Notes: generated by a model from the letters alone, not told the origin. Positions 8,594 to 19,138 are shown, counted from the first letter of the stretch. The stretch: 64,000 bases of DNA from an uncultured Bryobacterales bacterium (GCA_958295955.1 OY282420.1:2990435-3054434), one strand, 5' to 3'. Translations and numbers: made by a program.

Positions 8594-9058
8594 CTAACCC
8601 CGTTTTTTTTGCCGAATCAAGCGTTCCAACTCTTTCAGGAATTCTTTCTCGTCCTGGAAGTCGCGGTACACCGAGGCAAAACGGACATAGGCCACCTTGT
8701 CGATCGCTTGCAGCTTCTCCATGAGCAACTCGCCGATTTTCGCCGTGGGGCATTCGCGGTCCGGCGACTCCATCACCATCGTCTCGGCGGCGTTTACGAT
8801 GCGCTGCAGGTCGCCCATTGAAATCGAGCGTTTCTCGGCGGCCCGCAAGAGGCCGTTGAGCACGTTCTGCCTGTCGAATTTCTCGCGGCGGCCGCCTTTC
8901 TTGACCACCATGTAGGGGATCTCGTCGGTCCGCTCATAGGTCGTAAAGCGGCGGTTGCACTGTTGGCAGTGGCGCCTGCGGCGGATCGCATTGCCCTCCT
9001 TGCTCTCGCGGGAGTCGATGACTTTATGGTCGGGATGACCGCAGAACGGACAGGTCAC
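8594..9058 (-). CDS. nrdR: Transcriptional repressor NrdR
   Basis: 154 residues. NrdR is an ATP/dATP-sensing repressor that binds NrdR boxes upstream of ribonucleotide reductase genes. It has an N-terminal zinc ribbon (CPFCGHPDHKVIDSRE, then RRRRHCQQCNRRFTTYER) and a C-terminal ATP-cone (VVKKGGRREKFDRQNVLNGL). The start is GTG at 9058, fixed by the canonical MTCPFC beginning. It lies 7 bases after the flippase-like gene on the same strand. No nrdA or nrdJ is in the window and I did not identify NrdR boxes here. Confidence 0.96.
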   Translation of the reverse strand: MTCPFCGHPDHKVIDSRESKEGNAIRRRRHCQQCNRRFTTYERTDEIPYMVVKKGGRREKFDRQNVLNGLLRAAEKRSISMGDLQRIVNAAETMVMESPDRECPTAKIGELLMEKLQAIDKVAYVRFASVYRDFQDEKEFLKELERLIRQKKRG

Positions 9059-9065
9059 GGCGAAT

Positions 9066-10100
9066 CTAGCCCTCGGATTCCAATTGGCGCAAAGCCTTCA
9101 ACGAAAGCCCCTGGCGCGCAAGCAAGGCCGGCGCCAGAGGAACCGGCAGCATGAACGCCGTCAGCCAGATGACGATCGCCGCAACCGAGGCCGGCTCTTC
9201 ATCGACCCCGAACACGCCGGTCAGCGCCGCTACGGCGGCGATTTGCACCCCGCCGCCGATCCCCGGGACCTGCACTACCGAGCCGGCCATCAATAGCCCC
9301 ATGAACGCCGAGATTTGCCGCGCGTCGAAAGAGCGGTCGGGCAGACAGCCCCGCAGCATGAAATCGAAGGCCAGCCAGAGCACGAGCCACATCACGGCGC
9401 TCGACCCGAATACGTGGGCGGCGCTCGGCAAGCCGCGCAGCCCCCGCAGCCCTTCGCCGAACCGAGCGAGCGCGTCGCCCAACCTGTCTCGAAGCCGCGG
9501 CGGCAGCGGCACGGCCAAGCGCAGAACCGACTTGCGGAACCGGTCGAAGAACGGCGGCAGGATAAAGAGGGCGGCGAACGCCGCCGCGGATGCGCCGAGC
9601 ATCGCCCGCCCCGCTCCCCGCGCCCCTGCGGCAAGCTCCGAATCGGCGCCCCAATTCATCGAACCGAACGCGCTGCCGGCCAAAACGAGAATGATCGACA
9701 GGTCCAGGAAGCGTTCCAGAAACCAAATCGAGATCTGCCCCGCGACGGGGACGCCGACCCGCCGGGCGACGAGATACGGCCGCACGAACTCGCCCGCCCG
9801 GCCAAGCAGCGCGACGGCGCAGAATCCGATTACGGTTGCGGAAAAGACATCCGCGAACCGCACGTTCCTCTTGGTCGGACTCATCAGGCGCATCCAGCGG
9901 ATTACCCGCAGCACAAACGAAGAGAGCACGCAGCAGGCGGCGGCAAGCAGCCAACCCCAGCGAAGCTGCCGGAAGCTTGCGGCGAACGCGCTCCACTCGA
10001 AATTGCGCCATTGCGAGTTGCGCATGAGCGCATAGGCAACCGCGGCGATCAGAACCGCGGCGATTATCCGGCCTCTCCAGGGATTTTTGGGGGATGACAT
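9066..10100 (-). CDS. Lysylphosphatidylglycerol synthase-type transmembrane protein (YbhN/UPF0104 family)
   Basis: 344 residues with about eight hydrophobic segments (for example IIAAVLIAAVAYALM at the start, LLAAACCVLSSFVLRVIRWM, and FMLPVPLAPALLA near the end). The sequence ATVIGFCAVALLGRAGEFVRPYLVARR is the recognisable core of the AglD/YbhN/MprF N-terminal flippase-like family, here read as GFCAVALLGRAGEFVRPYL. Family members transport or flip lipids or lipid-linked sugars; the substrate here is unknown. There is no C-terminal aminoacyltransferase domain, so it is not a full MprF. It is an inner-membrane protein by prediction from sequence. Confidence 0.78.
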   Translation of the reverse strand: MSSPKNPWRGRIIAAVLIAAVAYALMRNSQWRNFEWSAFAASFRQLRWGWLLAAACCVLSSFVLRVIRWMRLMSPTKRNVRFADVFSATVIGFCAVALLGRAGEFVRPYLVARRVGVPVAGQISIWFLERFLDLSIILVLAGSAFGSMNWGADSELAAGARGAGRAMLGASAAAFAALFILPPFFDRFRKSVLRLAVPLPPRLRDRLGDALARFGEGLRGLRGLPSAAHVFGSSAVMWLVLWLAFDFMLRGCLPDRSFDARQISAFMGLLMAGSVVQVPGIGGGVQIAAVAALTGVFGVDEEPASVAAIVIWLTAFMLPVPLAPALLARQGLSLKALRQLESEG

Positions 10101-10255
10101 GGGGATGCCGAAACACGAAAGGCCGGTCTTGTCCCAAACTCAAGGATAGCGCGCAGGCGCCGACGCCCCCCTCCCCCGGCCGAGCAACCGCCTGCGAAGC
10201 CGAAATTTTTCGGGACCGCGGGTGAACTTTTCCGCGCCGCGCGCGTTCCTATTGA

Positions 10256-10939
10256 ATGAAGAGTGGTAGAACGATGGCTGTTGACGCAATGTCCGAAGCG
10301 TGGGGGAGATTATGGGGCGACGCGTCGCAAGCTGCGGATTCGCCGGCAGCGGTAAAAGCGGTAAGGCAGCGCATGGATCGCGATGCCCAATGGGTGGTCG
10401 AGTGCCTCGGTGGAGACGACGGCGCCTGGGAACGCCTCGTGCGCGAGCATTCCCGCCTGGTTTACGCGTCGTGCTACCGCTTCACCGGTCAAGCCGAAAC
10501 CGCCCGCGACCTGACCCAAGACGTCTTCATCCGGGTTTTTCGCAGTCTGCACGCCTTCGACCCGCAGGCCGGGGGTTTTAGAACGTGGTTGATGCGCCTG
10601 ACGCGCAACCTGCTGATCGACGACTACCGCAAGAACAAAAAACACCGGGTCGTCGATTCGCTTGAAGACAAGATCGCCGTGCTGGAGCAGCGTTCGGGAA
10701 GCGACAGCCGGGCCGACCGTACCTTGCGCGCGCGCGAAGCGGCCGACCTGCTGCAGGCCGCGCTGTCGAGACTGTCTCCCGGTCTGCGCGAGGCCGTCAT
10801 ACTCCGCGACGTTCAGGAAATGGAGTATCGTGAAATCGCGGGAACGCTCGCAGTCCCGGAAGGGACCGTCAAGTCCCGCATCAGCAGAGGCCGGCGCGAG
10901 TTGGCGAAACAACTCCGCGCGTTGGGGTACGAAGCATGA
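10256..10939 (+). CDS. RNA polymerase sigma factor, ECF/sigma-70 family
   Basis: 227 residues. Region 2 is seen as ETARDLTQDVFIRVFRSLHAF followed by FRTWLMRLTRNLLIDDYRK; region 4 is seen as LREAVILRDVQEMEYREIAG and VPEGTVKSRISRGRREL, giving the helix-turn-helix that binds the -35 element. There is an unusual 45-residue N-terminal extension before region 2; an ATG at 10274 would shorten it by six residues. It overlaps the next gene by four bases (ATGA), and that gene encodes a zinc-finger anti-sigma factor, so the pair is probably an envelope-sensing switch. The target promoters are unknown. Confidence 0.9.
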   Translation: MKSGRTMAVDAMSEAWGRLWGDASQAADSPAAVKAVRQRMDRDAQWVVECLGGDDGAWERLVREHSRLVYASCYRFTGQAETARDLTQDVFIRVFRSLHAFDPQAGGFRTWLMRLTRNLLIDDYRKNKKHRVVDSLEDKIAVLEQRSGSDSRADRTLRAREAADLLQAALSRLSPGLREAVILRDVQEMEYREIAGTLAVPEGTVKSRISRGRRELAKQLRALGYEA

Positions 10940-11505
10940 AGTGCCGTGACTGCGAAGCGCAACTGTGCGGGTACATCGACGATGCGCTGAGCTTCGACGA
11001 GCGCCGCGCCGTCGAAGAGCATCTGCTGGACTGCGCCGCCTGCGCCGATTTTCACGCCGGAGCGGAATTCGCGAGCCGGACGCTGCGCAGCGCTCCCGCG
11101 GTCGAAGCGCCGGTCGAGCTCGTAGCCGATATCATCCACGGCACAATCGGCTACGCCGGGCGCGGTCCGCTGGCCGCAATCGCCGGCTCTCCGGCGCAGG
11201 ACGGTCCGACGGCGAGATTCTTCAGGCCGCTTCTCGGCCCCATCTTGCAGCCGCGTTTTGCGATGAGCCTGGCGGTCACGACGCTGTCGTTTTCGATGCT
11301 CACGTTCCAGGCGCAGAACCTGTGGCAGGGCCGGCAAGCCGGCGAGTTTTCGGCGGCCGCGTTTGTCTCCGGTGTCAAGTCGAAAATCGAGACCGTCCGG
11401 GAAGGCGCCGTCGAATTCTACGACGATGTCGTCATGGCGTACGCCTTGCAAACCGGCTTCGGCGAGCAATCCGCGCCGGCGCCGCGGCAGGAGGGCGCCC
11501 AATGA
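10936..11505 (+). CDS. Zinc-finger anti-sigma factor, membrane-anchored
   Basis: 189 residues. The N-terminal MKCRDCEAQLCGYIDDAL followed by EEHLLDCAACADFH is the HxxxCxxC zinc-binding anti-sigma (zf-HC2/ZAS) pattern. A possible membrane segment follows at MSLAVTTLSFSMLTFQAQNL, and the remaining 55 residues would be on the far side. The gene overlaps the sigma-factor gene by ATGA, the usual sign that it binds and restrains that sigma. The signal sensed is unknown. Confidence 0.85.
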   Translation: MKCRDCEAQLCGYIDDALSFDERRAVEEHLLDCAACADFHAGAEFASRTLRSAPAVEAPVELVADIIHGTIGYAGRGPLAAIAGSPAQDGPTARFFRPLLGPILQPRFAMSLAVTTLSFSMLTFQAQNLWQGRQAGEFSAAAFVSGVKSKIETVREGAVEFYDDVVMAYALQTGFGEQSAPAPRQEGAQ

Positions 11506-12251
11506 GCGGCAATGTTGCGGCATCGCCGCCGGAGCCGGGTTTCTGCCGGCAATGCGGCGTCGCCTTGACCGCGCAGACCCGCCGGACGTGGCAGGGCATT
11601 CCACATTGCTGCAACTGTCTCGAAAAACCGGCCGGCTCGGTCGCCGCGGGTCATGCATCCGCGCCTCGGCCTGCTGCGGCGGCCGCGCTGCCGCCCGGCG
11701 CCGCGAGCCGTCCGTCCGCGCCGCCGGCCGCCCCCGACGCGGCGCCCTCCGCCTTGCTGGCGTTTATCCTCGGCTGCATACCGGGCTTGGGCGCCGTGTA
11801 TAACGGCCAGTACGTCAAGGGACTGATCCACATCCTGATGTTCGGCAGTCTGTTGACGGTAATCGTCGAGGGACAAGTCAAAGAGTTGTACGGCCTGTTC
11901 GTGCCGCTGCTGGCGTTCCTGGTTTTGTACCAGCCGTTCGAGGCGATGCGCACCGCCCGCGCGCTCCGGCGCGGCGAGGAAGTCAACGAGTTCTCCGGCA
12001 TTATCGACCTGATGTTCGGCGGCGCTCCGAGCATAGCCGGCAGCGTCTCCTGGATCGCGTTCGGCGTCGTCTTCTTCCTGCACGCGCTCGGCATCTGGGA
12101 ACTCACCGACGTGCTGCCCTTCTGGCCGCTGCTGTTGATTGCCTTGGGCGTCTGGCGGCTGTTCCGCGCAGTGATTCCGAAGCAGCGCGCGGAAGAGGAA
12201 GCTGAAAACGGCCCGGCGGCCGAGTTCTCCCGCGGCGAACCCGTCGGCTAG
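11502..12251 (+). CDS. Zinc-binding (B-box-like) N-terminus with multi-pass membrane domain
   Basis: 249 residues starting at an ATG that overlaps the anti-sigma stop. Residues 12-37 contain CRQCGVALTAQTRRTWQGIP and then HCCNC, a B-box or zinc-ribbon-like set of cysteines. A proline/alanine-rich linker (about 45-85) leads to a membrane domain with the motif FILGCIPGLGAVYNGQYVKG, which is found in TM2-like and related proteins, and further segments such as ISWIAFGVVFFLHAL-type and FWPLLLIALGVWRLF. The gene is the third of a sigma/anti-sigma operon, so a role in the same envelope response is likely. Its exact function is unknown. Confidence 0.75.
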   Translation: MSGNVAASPPEPGFCRQCGVALTAQTRRTWQGIPHCCNCLEKPAGSVAAGHASAPRPAAAAALPPGAASRPSAPPAAPDAAPSALLAFILGCIPGLGAVYNGQYVKGLIHILMFGSLLTVIVEGQVKELYGLFVPLLAFLVLYQPFEAMRTARALRRGEEVNEFSGIIDLMFGGAPSIAGSVSWIAFGVVFFLHALGIWELTDVLPFWPLLLIALGVWRLFRAVIPKQRAEEEAENGPAAEFSRGEPVG

Positions 12252-12259
12252 ACGCAGCT

Positions 12260-13456
12260 TTACGCCGCCGCGTGCGCCCGCGCCGTTTTCTCGTTGAGCT
12301 TCAGCCCCAGCCCTGGCCGCTCCGAGACTCGCAGGCGGCCGCCCTGCAGCGACTCGGGAGGATCGACAAGCTCGGCGCGCCAGTCGGTCTCGCCGTGCGA
12401 GAACTCCAGAATGTCGAAGTTCGGCAGCCCGACGCATACGTGGGCCGCGGCCATGTTGCCGACCGGACCCGCCGGGCCGTGCGGCGCGACCGCCAGCCCG
12501 GCGGCCTCGGCCATTACGGCTATCTTCTTGAGCTCGAGCATTCCGCCGATCGTCTTCACGTCGGGCATGAGAATATCCACCGCGCCCGCGTCGATGTATG
12601 CGCGGTTCCGCGCGAGACCGACCAGCGACTCGCCGCCGGCAAAGGGCATCTCGGCCGCCCGGCGCAGCTCTGCGAGGTCGTCGAAAGGCCGCGTAATCTC
12701 TTCCAACCAGTAGAGATTCAGCGGCTCCAGGCGCTGCAGCAGGTCGTAGCCGCGTTCGAGATCGAAATTACTATGCGCATCCACCAGCAAATCCCGGCCG
12801 GCGCCGATCACTTCTCGCACGGCCTCGATGCAAGCGACCCCAAGCCGGGTATGCGCCTCGATTTCGGCGGCGGAACCCCGCAGGGGCATGCCGTCGAACG
12901 AAGCCATCTTCACCGCATCGAAGCCCGCATCGATCGCGCGGCGCGCCGAGGCGGCGAAACCGTCGGGAGTGCGCGTTTCGGTCGAACGGTTGATGTTGGC
13001 GTAATTGCGCACCGCATCGCGCAGCTTGCCGCCGAAGAGTTGGCAGCAGGGAACGCCCGCGGCCTGTCCCTGGAGGTCGTAGAGCGCCTGCTCGATCCCG
13101 CTGAGCGCGCGCGGGGCCGCGCGGCGGTGCTCGGCGAACCGCTGTTGCGCCATCGCGCGCAGCGCCTCGATGTCGTAGATGCTTCTCCCCGCCAGCCACT
13201 CGCCGAACTCTTCGAGCAAGGCAACTTGCGGATCGCCGCGCCCGGCGTGCGAAGCCTCGCCCAGCCCGGTCAGTCCCTCGTTGGCATGCACCTTGACGAA
13301 TACCCAATTGCCGCGGCGGTTGACGCGCACGCGGACGATCTCGACCGCCCGCACGGCAATCGCGGCGGCGTAACGGTCGGGCGCGCCGGCGCATGACGCC
13401 AGAGCCGTCAGGGGAGCCGCGGCCAGACTGCGCAGCATGTTGCGACGGCGCGTCAC
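12260..13456 (-). CDS. Tat-exported enolase-superfamily (mandelate racemase/muconate lactonizing type) protein
   Basis: 398 residues. The C-terminal barrel shows the three metal ligands of the superfamily: DAHSNFD (about 232), LEEI (about 258) and GGES (about 283), followed by MPDVKTIGG and the PHGPAGPVGN loop carrying a histidine often used as the general base. The lysine end of the second strand reads DAVKMASFDGMP. This resembles galactonate dehydratase-like sugar-acid dehydratases, but the substrate is not certain. The N-terminus TRRRNMLRSLAAAPLTALASC looks like a twin-arginine signal with a lipobox cysteine, an unusual location for this family. Start is GTG at 13456; ATG at 13438 would lose the arginines. 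Confidence 0.85.
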   Translation of the reverse strand: MTRRRNMLRSLAAAPLTALASCAGAPDRYAAAIAVRAVEIVRVRVNRRGNWVFVKVHANEGLTGLGEASHAGRGDPQVALLEEFGEWLAGRSIYDIEALRAMAQQRFAEHRRAAPRALSGIEQALYDLQGQAAGVPCCQLFGGKLRDAVRNYANINRSTETRTPDGFAASARRAIDAGFDAVKMASFDGMPLRGSAAEIEAHTRLGVACIEAVREVIGAGRDLLVDAHSNFDLERGYDLLQRLEPLNLYWLEEITRPFDDLAELRRAAEMPFAGGESLVGLARNRAYIDAGAVDILMPDVKTIGGMLELKKIAVMAEAAGLAVAPHGPAGPVGNMAAAHVCVGLPNFDILEFSHGETDWRAELVDPPESLQGGRLRVSERPGLGLKLNEKTARAHAAA

Positions 13457-13481
13457 GGCGTCATTCTAATCCATCCGGCGG

Positions 13482-13501
13482 CGAGGGTTCTTGAACCCTC
13501 G
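13482..13501. promoter_or_regulatory. Perfect 9-bp inverted repeat upstream of the enolase-superfamily gene
   Basis: CGAGGGTTC and GAACCCTCG form a perfect inverted repeat with a 2-base spacer, 26 bases upstream of the GTG at 13456 on the minus strand. The spacing is too small for a good hairpin loop and there is no T-run on the minus side, so an operator-type site for a dimeric regulator is a possible reading. No regulator gene adjoins it. Confidence 0.3.
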
Positions 13502-13572
13502 TTAAAGGGCTTTTAATGAGCGTTTGAACGGCTTTTACAGGGGAGTTTTACGGGGTCGCGGGGGCGAGTGAA

Positions 13573-13648
13573 TGGTGGGCCCTGTAGGATTCGAACCTAC
13601 GACCGACGGATTATGAGTCCGCAGCTCTAACCGCTGAGCTAAGGGCCC
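13573..13648 (-). tRNA. tRNA-Ile2 (anticodon CAU, lysidine type)
   Basis: A 76-base cloverleaf including an encoded CCA end. The acceptor GGGCCCU pairs with AGGGCCC, the D-arm reads AGCTCAGCGGTTAGAGC, the anticodon loop is CTCATAA (CAU at positions 34-36), and the T-arm contains GGTTCGAATCC. CAU is shared by Met and Ile2. The UUAGCUCAGnGGUUAGAGC context and G/C acceptor match the minor tRNA-Ile whose C34 becomes lysidine by TilS, so I favour Ile2 over elongator Met. It is transcribed away from doxX. Confidence 0.9.
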
Positions 13649-13733
13649 CGCTCGAAAACACTATTTTCACTATCCTCTAACATGATATGTTCAGCCGCGC
13701 GGCTTGCCGCCGGCTTGAAGAGGAGAGATGAAT

Positions 13734-14116
13734 ATGGCTTTCGGCTCGAAATACGCAGGCGTCACGCACGCCGCGCTGCGCATCGTGATGGGCTTTCTGT
13801 TCATTCCGCACGGCGCGCAAAAGCTGTTCGGGGTCCTGGGCAAGGAGGCGGACTGGAGCTTCAGTCTCCACGCCCTCGCCGGCCCCATTGAATTTTTCGG
13901 CGGCGCCCTGATCATGATCGGCCTCTGGACGCGCCCCGCCGCCTTCATCGCCTCGGGCTCGATGGCCGCCGCCTACTGGCTGGCGCACGGCTCCAACAGC
14001 TTCCTGCCGATCATGAACAGGGGCGAGCTTGCCGTTATCTTCTGCTTCGTGCTGCTCTTCCTGTGGGCCAACGGCCCCGGCCCGTTTTCCATCGACGGCA
14101 AGCTCGGGCGCAAGTA

Positions 14117-14117
<1 letters not shown>
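13734..14117 (+). CDS. DoxX family membrane protein
   Basis: 127 residues with four hydrophobic segments. The DoxX pattern includes [40 protein letters not shown] and the terminal [16 protein letters not shown]. Family members act in respiratory or thiol redox membrane complexes, but functions vary and this one is unassigned. I chose the ATG at 13734 because the ribosome site AGGAG (13721-13725) lies eight bases upstream; the ATG at 13728 would be too close. The stop codon overlaps the trpB start (TAATG). Confidence 0.85.
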
Positions 14118-15352
<1,235 letters not shown>

Positions 15353-15353
15353 T

Positions 15354-16805
15354 TCACTCTTCAGCCTTCACCCTTCTTTTGCGGCGCGCCAACAGGCCGC
15401 GCTCGAAGAAAACCGGGAACTTCGCGGGGGCGTCCGGACGGCGGAATTCGGCAGGCAGCCGGTCGAGTTGCGAACGCAGCCGCGCGCGCGACTCGTCCAG
15501 TGCAACGGGCGCGGCAAGCGGCGCCCCCTGACGCAGCACCGGCGCGAGCAGGTTTTCGTATTTTTGCTGCGGGGCGATGCGCCTGTCCGCCGCCCGCCCT
15601 TCGGGGTCCGTTCCCTGCCAAACGCCGCCGGGCGGCTGCAACTCGTCGTAGATCAGATCGAAAACCGCGCGCGTTCCCTCTACGTACCGCCTGACCTGCA
15701 GCATTCCGGGGGTCGATTCCTTCGCGCCGTCCTCGGAACGCTTGACCCTGCCCCGCCAAGCGCCGGCCGCATCGCGCAGCGCGGACAGCTTGTACACTCC
15801 GCCGAGAGCGCCTTCGTCCGCGCCGACCGCCAGGCGCGTGCCGACTGCCCACGTGTCGATGCGGGCGCCCCGCGCCTTGAGCGCGGCAATGCGCCGCTCG
15901 TCCAGATCGTTCGAGGCGGCAATCGACGCCTCCCCAAAGTCCGCCTCGTCCAGCATACGGCGGGCTTCGCTCGAAAGCGCGGCCAGGTCGCCCGAATCGA
16001 GACGGACGCCGACCAACTCACGGCCCCGCTCGCGGAGCTTCTTCCCTGCGGCAATCGCGTGTTCGAGCCCCTTGCGGGTATCGTAGGTGTCCACCAGGAA
16101 TATGCAATTGTTCGGCAGCGCGCGGGCGTAGGCGTCGAAGGCTTCCGGCTCGTTGTCGAAGGCCATCACCCAACTGTGCGCATGCGTGCCCCGAACCGGG
16201 ATGCCGAAGAGCTTGCCGGCGAGAACGTTCGAGGTCGCCGCGCAGCCGCCGATATAGGCCGCCCGGCTCGCGCTCAGCCCGCCGTCGATGCCCTGCGCGC
16301 GGCGCAAGCCGAACTCCAGCACCGGGTCGCCGCCCGCCGCCAGACAGACCCTCGCGGCCTTCGTCGCGATCAGCGTCTGAAAGTTGACGATGTTGAGCAG
16401 CGCCGTCTCGATCAATTGGCATTGCAGCAACGGCCCGCGGACGCGCGCCAGCGGCTCTTGGGGAAAGACGAGCGAGCCTTCCGCCGCGGCGTCGAGGTCG
16501 CAATGGAACTCGAGCGCCGCCAGATAACGCAGAAATTCGCCGGGGAACAGCGGCTTGCCGTCCGCGCCCGTCAGCGCCGCCAGGTAGTCGCGGTCGTCCG
16601 CGTCAAAGCGCAACTCGCGCAGCCATTCGACGGCCGGCGCCAATCCCGCGGCGACGGCGAACGCGCCGCCGAAGGGCGCCCGCCGAAAATAGTGATGAAA
16701 GACGGCCTCGCGCTCGGCGATTCCCTCGCGCCAATAGCCGTAGGCCATGGTCAATTGGTAGAGATCGGTGAGCAGCGCAAGCGACGGGCCGTAAGGAGCG
16801 GGCAT
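15354..16805 (-). CDS. pncB: Nicotinate phosphoribosyltransferase
   Basis: 483 residues. The enzyme makes nicotinate mononucleotide from nicotinate and PRPP in the NAD salvage (Preiss-Handler) route. Evidence: [20 protein letters not shown] at the start, [40 protein letters not shown], the [11 protein letters not shown] segment containing the conserved histidine region, and [12 protein letters not shown] with [13 protein letters not shown] nearby. The long form matches the bacterial/eukaryotic NAPRTase. Start ATG at 16805 lies 11 bases from the coaX stop on the same strand. Confidence 0.93.
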   Translation of the reverse strand: MPAPYGPSLALLTDLYQLTMAYGYWREGIAEREAVFHHYFRRAPFGGAFAVAAGLAPAVEWLRELRFDADDRDYLAALTGADGKPLFPGEFLRYLAALEFHCDLDAAAEGSLVFPQEPLARVRGPLLQCQLIETALLNIVNFQTLIATKAARVCLAAGGDPVLEFGLRRAQGIDGGLSASRAAYIGGCAATSNVLAGKLFGIPVRGTHAHSWVMAFDNEPEAFDAYARALPNNCIFLVDTYDTRKGLEHAIAAGKKLRERGRELVGVRLDSGDLAALSSEARRMLDEADFGEASIAASNDLDERRIAALKARGARIDTWAVGTRLAVGADEGALGGVYKLSALRDAAGAWRGRVKRSEDGAKESTPGMLQVRRYVEGTRAVFDLIYDELQPPGGVWQGTDPEGRAADRRIAPQQKYENLLAPVLRQGAPLAAPVALDESRARLRSQLDRLPAEFRRPDAPAKFPVFFERGLLARRKRRVKAEE

Positions 16806-16816
16806 CGGCGGAGCAA

Positions 16817-17584
16817 TCAGCCTCGGTTGCGGTCCCAGATCAGCCGCAATCCTTCCAGCGTCAGGTAATCGTCAACGATTTGGATGTAGGCGGAAGCCGG
16901 CGCCAGCGCCTGCGCCTGGCCGCCCGTCGCGACGACGCTCACGGCAGGCCCCAATTGCGCGATCATCTTTTCGAGGATGCCGTCGATCATGCCCAGCATG
17001 CCGTAGTACAAGCCGGACCGCAGCCCCGCCACGGTATTCGAGCCGATCACGCGGTCGGGCTTGCGCAACTCCACGTGCGGCAGCCTCGCCGCGCGCCGGA
17101 ACAACGCCTCGGAAGAGATGCCGACGCCCGGACAGATTGCGCCTCCGAGGTATTCCCGCCGCGCGGAAATGGCGTCCAGCGTGATCGCGGTGCCGAAATC
17201 GACCGCGACGCAGGGGCAGCCGTATTTTTCCGCCGCGGCCGCGGCGTTCACGATGCGGTCCGCCCCCACTTCCTCCGGGTAATCGACGCGGACCGCGATT
17301 CCCGCCGGCGTATTCGAATCGACGTGCAGCGGGCGCAGGCCGAGATGGCGCGCGGCCATGCCGTCCACCGCGGCGCCCGCCTGCGGAACCACCGAGGCTA
17401 CGATCATGCCGTCCACCTTGGCCATATCGAGCGAGCCGAGCGCGAAGAGATTGCGGAAGAGCACGCCCCAGCCGTCGACGGTCTGGAGCGGGTCCGTTTT
17501 GAGCCGCCAATCGGCCAGCCGCTCGGCGCCGTCGAACAGCCCCAGCGTCAGGTTTGTGTTGCCGATGTCAACCGCTAGCAGCAT
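16817..17584 (-). CDS. coaX: Type III pantothenate kinase
   Basis: 255 residues. CoaX phosphorylates pantothenate as the first step to coenzyme A. The ASKHA-fold motifs are visible: [15 protein letters not shown] (phosphate 1 loop) near the start, [28 protein letters not shown] (phosphate 2) and VVATGGQAQ near the end, with [17 protein letters not shown] between. The first 17 bases overlap the 3' end of birA, an arrangement found in many bacteria, and it lies ahead of pncB, forming a cofactor cluster. Confidence 0.95.
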   Translation of the reverse strand: MLLAVDIGNTNLTLGLFDGAERLADWRLKTDPLQTVDGWGVLFRNLFALGSLDMAKVDGMIVASVVPQAGAAVDGMAARHLGLRPLHVDSNTPAGIAVRVDYPEEVGADRIVNAAAAAEKYGCPCVAVDFGTAITLDAISARREYLGGAICPGVGISSEALFRRAARLPHVELRKPDRVIGSNTVAGLRSGLYYGMLGMIDGILEKMIAQLGPAVSVVATGGQAQALAPASAYIQIVDDYLTLEGLRLIWDRNRG

Positions 17585-18356
17585 CGCTCCGTCGTCCGCG
17601 CTCGTCGAGGCGCACGCTGCCGGCCGAGATCGGCTCGACCCGGCCCGCGGCGTCCCTCAACAAAAGCATACCGTCAGCGTCGAGTCCGGCGGTGACGCCG
17701 CGGCGGTCCGCCGCGCGGCCGCCGCCCCCGGTCACGACCACCCGCCGGCCGGAAACGTAGCTCGAAGCCTTGGCGAACGCCTCCAGTACGGGCTCCTTGC
17801 CTTGTTGCAGATAGATTTCGTAGGAATCGCGGAGCGCATCCAGCAGCGGCTGCAAGACGGCGTCGGCCTCGTGGCGCCGCCCCGTCTCCAGCAACAGCGA
17901 AGTCGCCGAATCGGCGAGGTCGGCGCCGAATTCGCGGTAATTCAGATTGAGTCCGATGCCGACGACCGCATGGGTAACGCGCTCTTCGCGCGTCTCCATC
18001 TCGACCAGGATGCCCGCGCACTTCCGCCCGCGGATCATGATGTCGTTCGGCCAGCGGATATCGCAGTCGAGTCCGGTTGCGGCCCGCACGGCCTCGGCGG
18101 CGCCCAGCCCGGCAACCAGCGTGAGCAGGGGCGCCGCGCCGGGGGCGACGTCCGGCCGCAGCACAAGCGAAAGGTACAGCCCGCCGTCCGGCTCCGACAA
18201 CCACCGCCTGCCGAGCCGTCCGCGGCCGGCGGTCTGCCTCGCGGCGGTCACGATAGCGCCTTCGGGACAGCCGTTCCGCGCGAGCTCCGCCGCCTCGCGC
18301 ATCGTCGTATCCGTCTCCTCGAAATGATAGGCGGGCTGGCCGAATCGGCGGCTCAT
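17568..18356 (-). CDS. birA: Biotin-[acetyl-CoA-carboxylase] ligase
   Basis: 262 residues beginning MSRRFGQPAY at an ATG at 18356. It attaches biotin to a carrier lysine through biotinyl-AMP. Evidence: ETDTTMREAAELARNG, the adenylate-binding TAGRGRLGRRW, IRWPNDIMIRGRKCAGILVE with the catalytic lysine, and GIGLNLN, followed by a C-terminal beta domain. There is no N-terminal winged helix, so it is a monofunctional ligase (class I), not a repressor. The reading frame continues upstream but that part is the opposite strand of the hydrolase gene at 18438 and is not coding. Confidence 0.92.
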   Translation of the reverse strand: MSRRFGQPAYHFEETDTTMREAAELARNGCPEGAIVTAARQTAGRGRLGRRWLSEPDGGLYLSLVLRPDVAPGAAPLLTLVAGLGAAEAVRAATGLDCDIRWPNDIMIRGRKCAGILVEMETREERVTHAVVGIGLNLNYREFGADLADSATSLLLETGRRHEADAVLQPLLDALRDSYEIYLQQGKEPVLEAFAKASSYVSGRRVVVTGGGGRAADRRGVTAGLDADGMLLLRDAAGRVEPISAGSVRLDERGRRSDAASG

Positions 18357-18437
18357 CGGGACTTTCCTCGCAACGCTGCCGCCAAGCGGCGCCGGCGGGC
18401 GGGCTAAAGATATTGTAAGAATCTGCGAGGCGCAGCC

Positions 18438-19124
18438 GTGACCGCGGAGTTCATCGACCGTCCGACAAGCCAAGGATTCGCCGTCAGAGGCATGCTTCAC
18501 CCGCCCCGCAACGGCGGGCGGGATGTCCTGGTCTTCGCCCACGGCGCCGGCGGCAACCGGGATTCGGCGCTTTTGGTCGCCATCGCGGAAGAGTTCTCCG
18601 CCTGCGGCATCGGCGTCTTGCGCATCGACCTGCCCTACCGCCAACGCCGGCCGCAAGGGCCGCCGTCTCCGGCCCGGGCGCCCCTGGACCGCGCCGGACT
18701 CCGCGCGGCCGCCGAGTTCGCGCGCCAACGCTTCGCCGGACGCCTTTACCTCGGAGGGCAGTCGTACGGCGGACGCCAGGCAACCATGCTTGCCGCCGCG
18801 GACCCCGGCGCGGCCGATGCCTTGTTCCTGACGTCGTACCCGCTGCACCCGCCCGGCAAGCCCGAGAATTTGCGCAGCGGGCATTTGCCGGCTCTGCGCG
18901 TCCCGTCGTTCTTCGTTCACGGTGCGCGCGACGATTTCGGAACGCTCGCAGAGATGGAAGCCGCGCTGGCGCTGATTCCGGTCAAGAAGAAAATGCGCGT
19001 CGTCGCCGGCGGCGGCCACGGCTTAGTCTCCAAGCGGGAGGGGCTGCAACGCCTGCGCGAGGTCGTTCGCGAGCTACCGCCGGCCTTCGGGGAGTTCGTC
19101 CGCGCGGCGCTCGATTCCGCCTGA
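18438..19124 (+). CDS. Alpha/beta hydrolase (dienelactone hydrolase/KANL3-Tex30-like)
   Basis: 228 residues from a GTG start. The nucleophile motif is GGQSYGGRQATML (serine), the oxyanion part is VFAHGAGGNRDSALL, the acid region is HGARDDFG and the terminal histidine is in VVAGGGHGLV. The family acts on varied esters or amides; no substrate is known. It is divergent from birA (81-base gap) and convergent to the vapC gene. Confidence 0.84.
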   Translation: MTAEFIDRPTSQGFAVRGMLHPPRNGGRDVLVFAHGAGGNRDSALLVAIAEEFSACGIGVLRIDLPYRQRRPQGPPSPARAPLDRAGLRAAAEFARQRFAGRLYLGGQSYGGRQATMLAAADPGAADALFLTSYPLHPPGKPENLRSGHLPALRVPSFFVHGARDDFGTLAEMEAALALIPVKKKMRVVAGGGHGLVSKREGLQRLREVVRELPPAFGEFVRAALDSA

Positions 19125-19138
19125 AGTCGTCCTCCGCC

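Noticed and set aside
13482..13501. Reading the CGAGGGTTC/GAACCCTCG dyad as a terminator of the tRNA gene
   Set aside because: The spacer is only two bases and no T-run follows on the minus strand; kept only as a possible operator.
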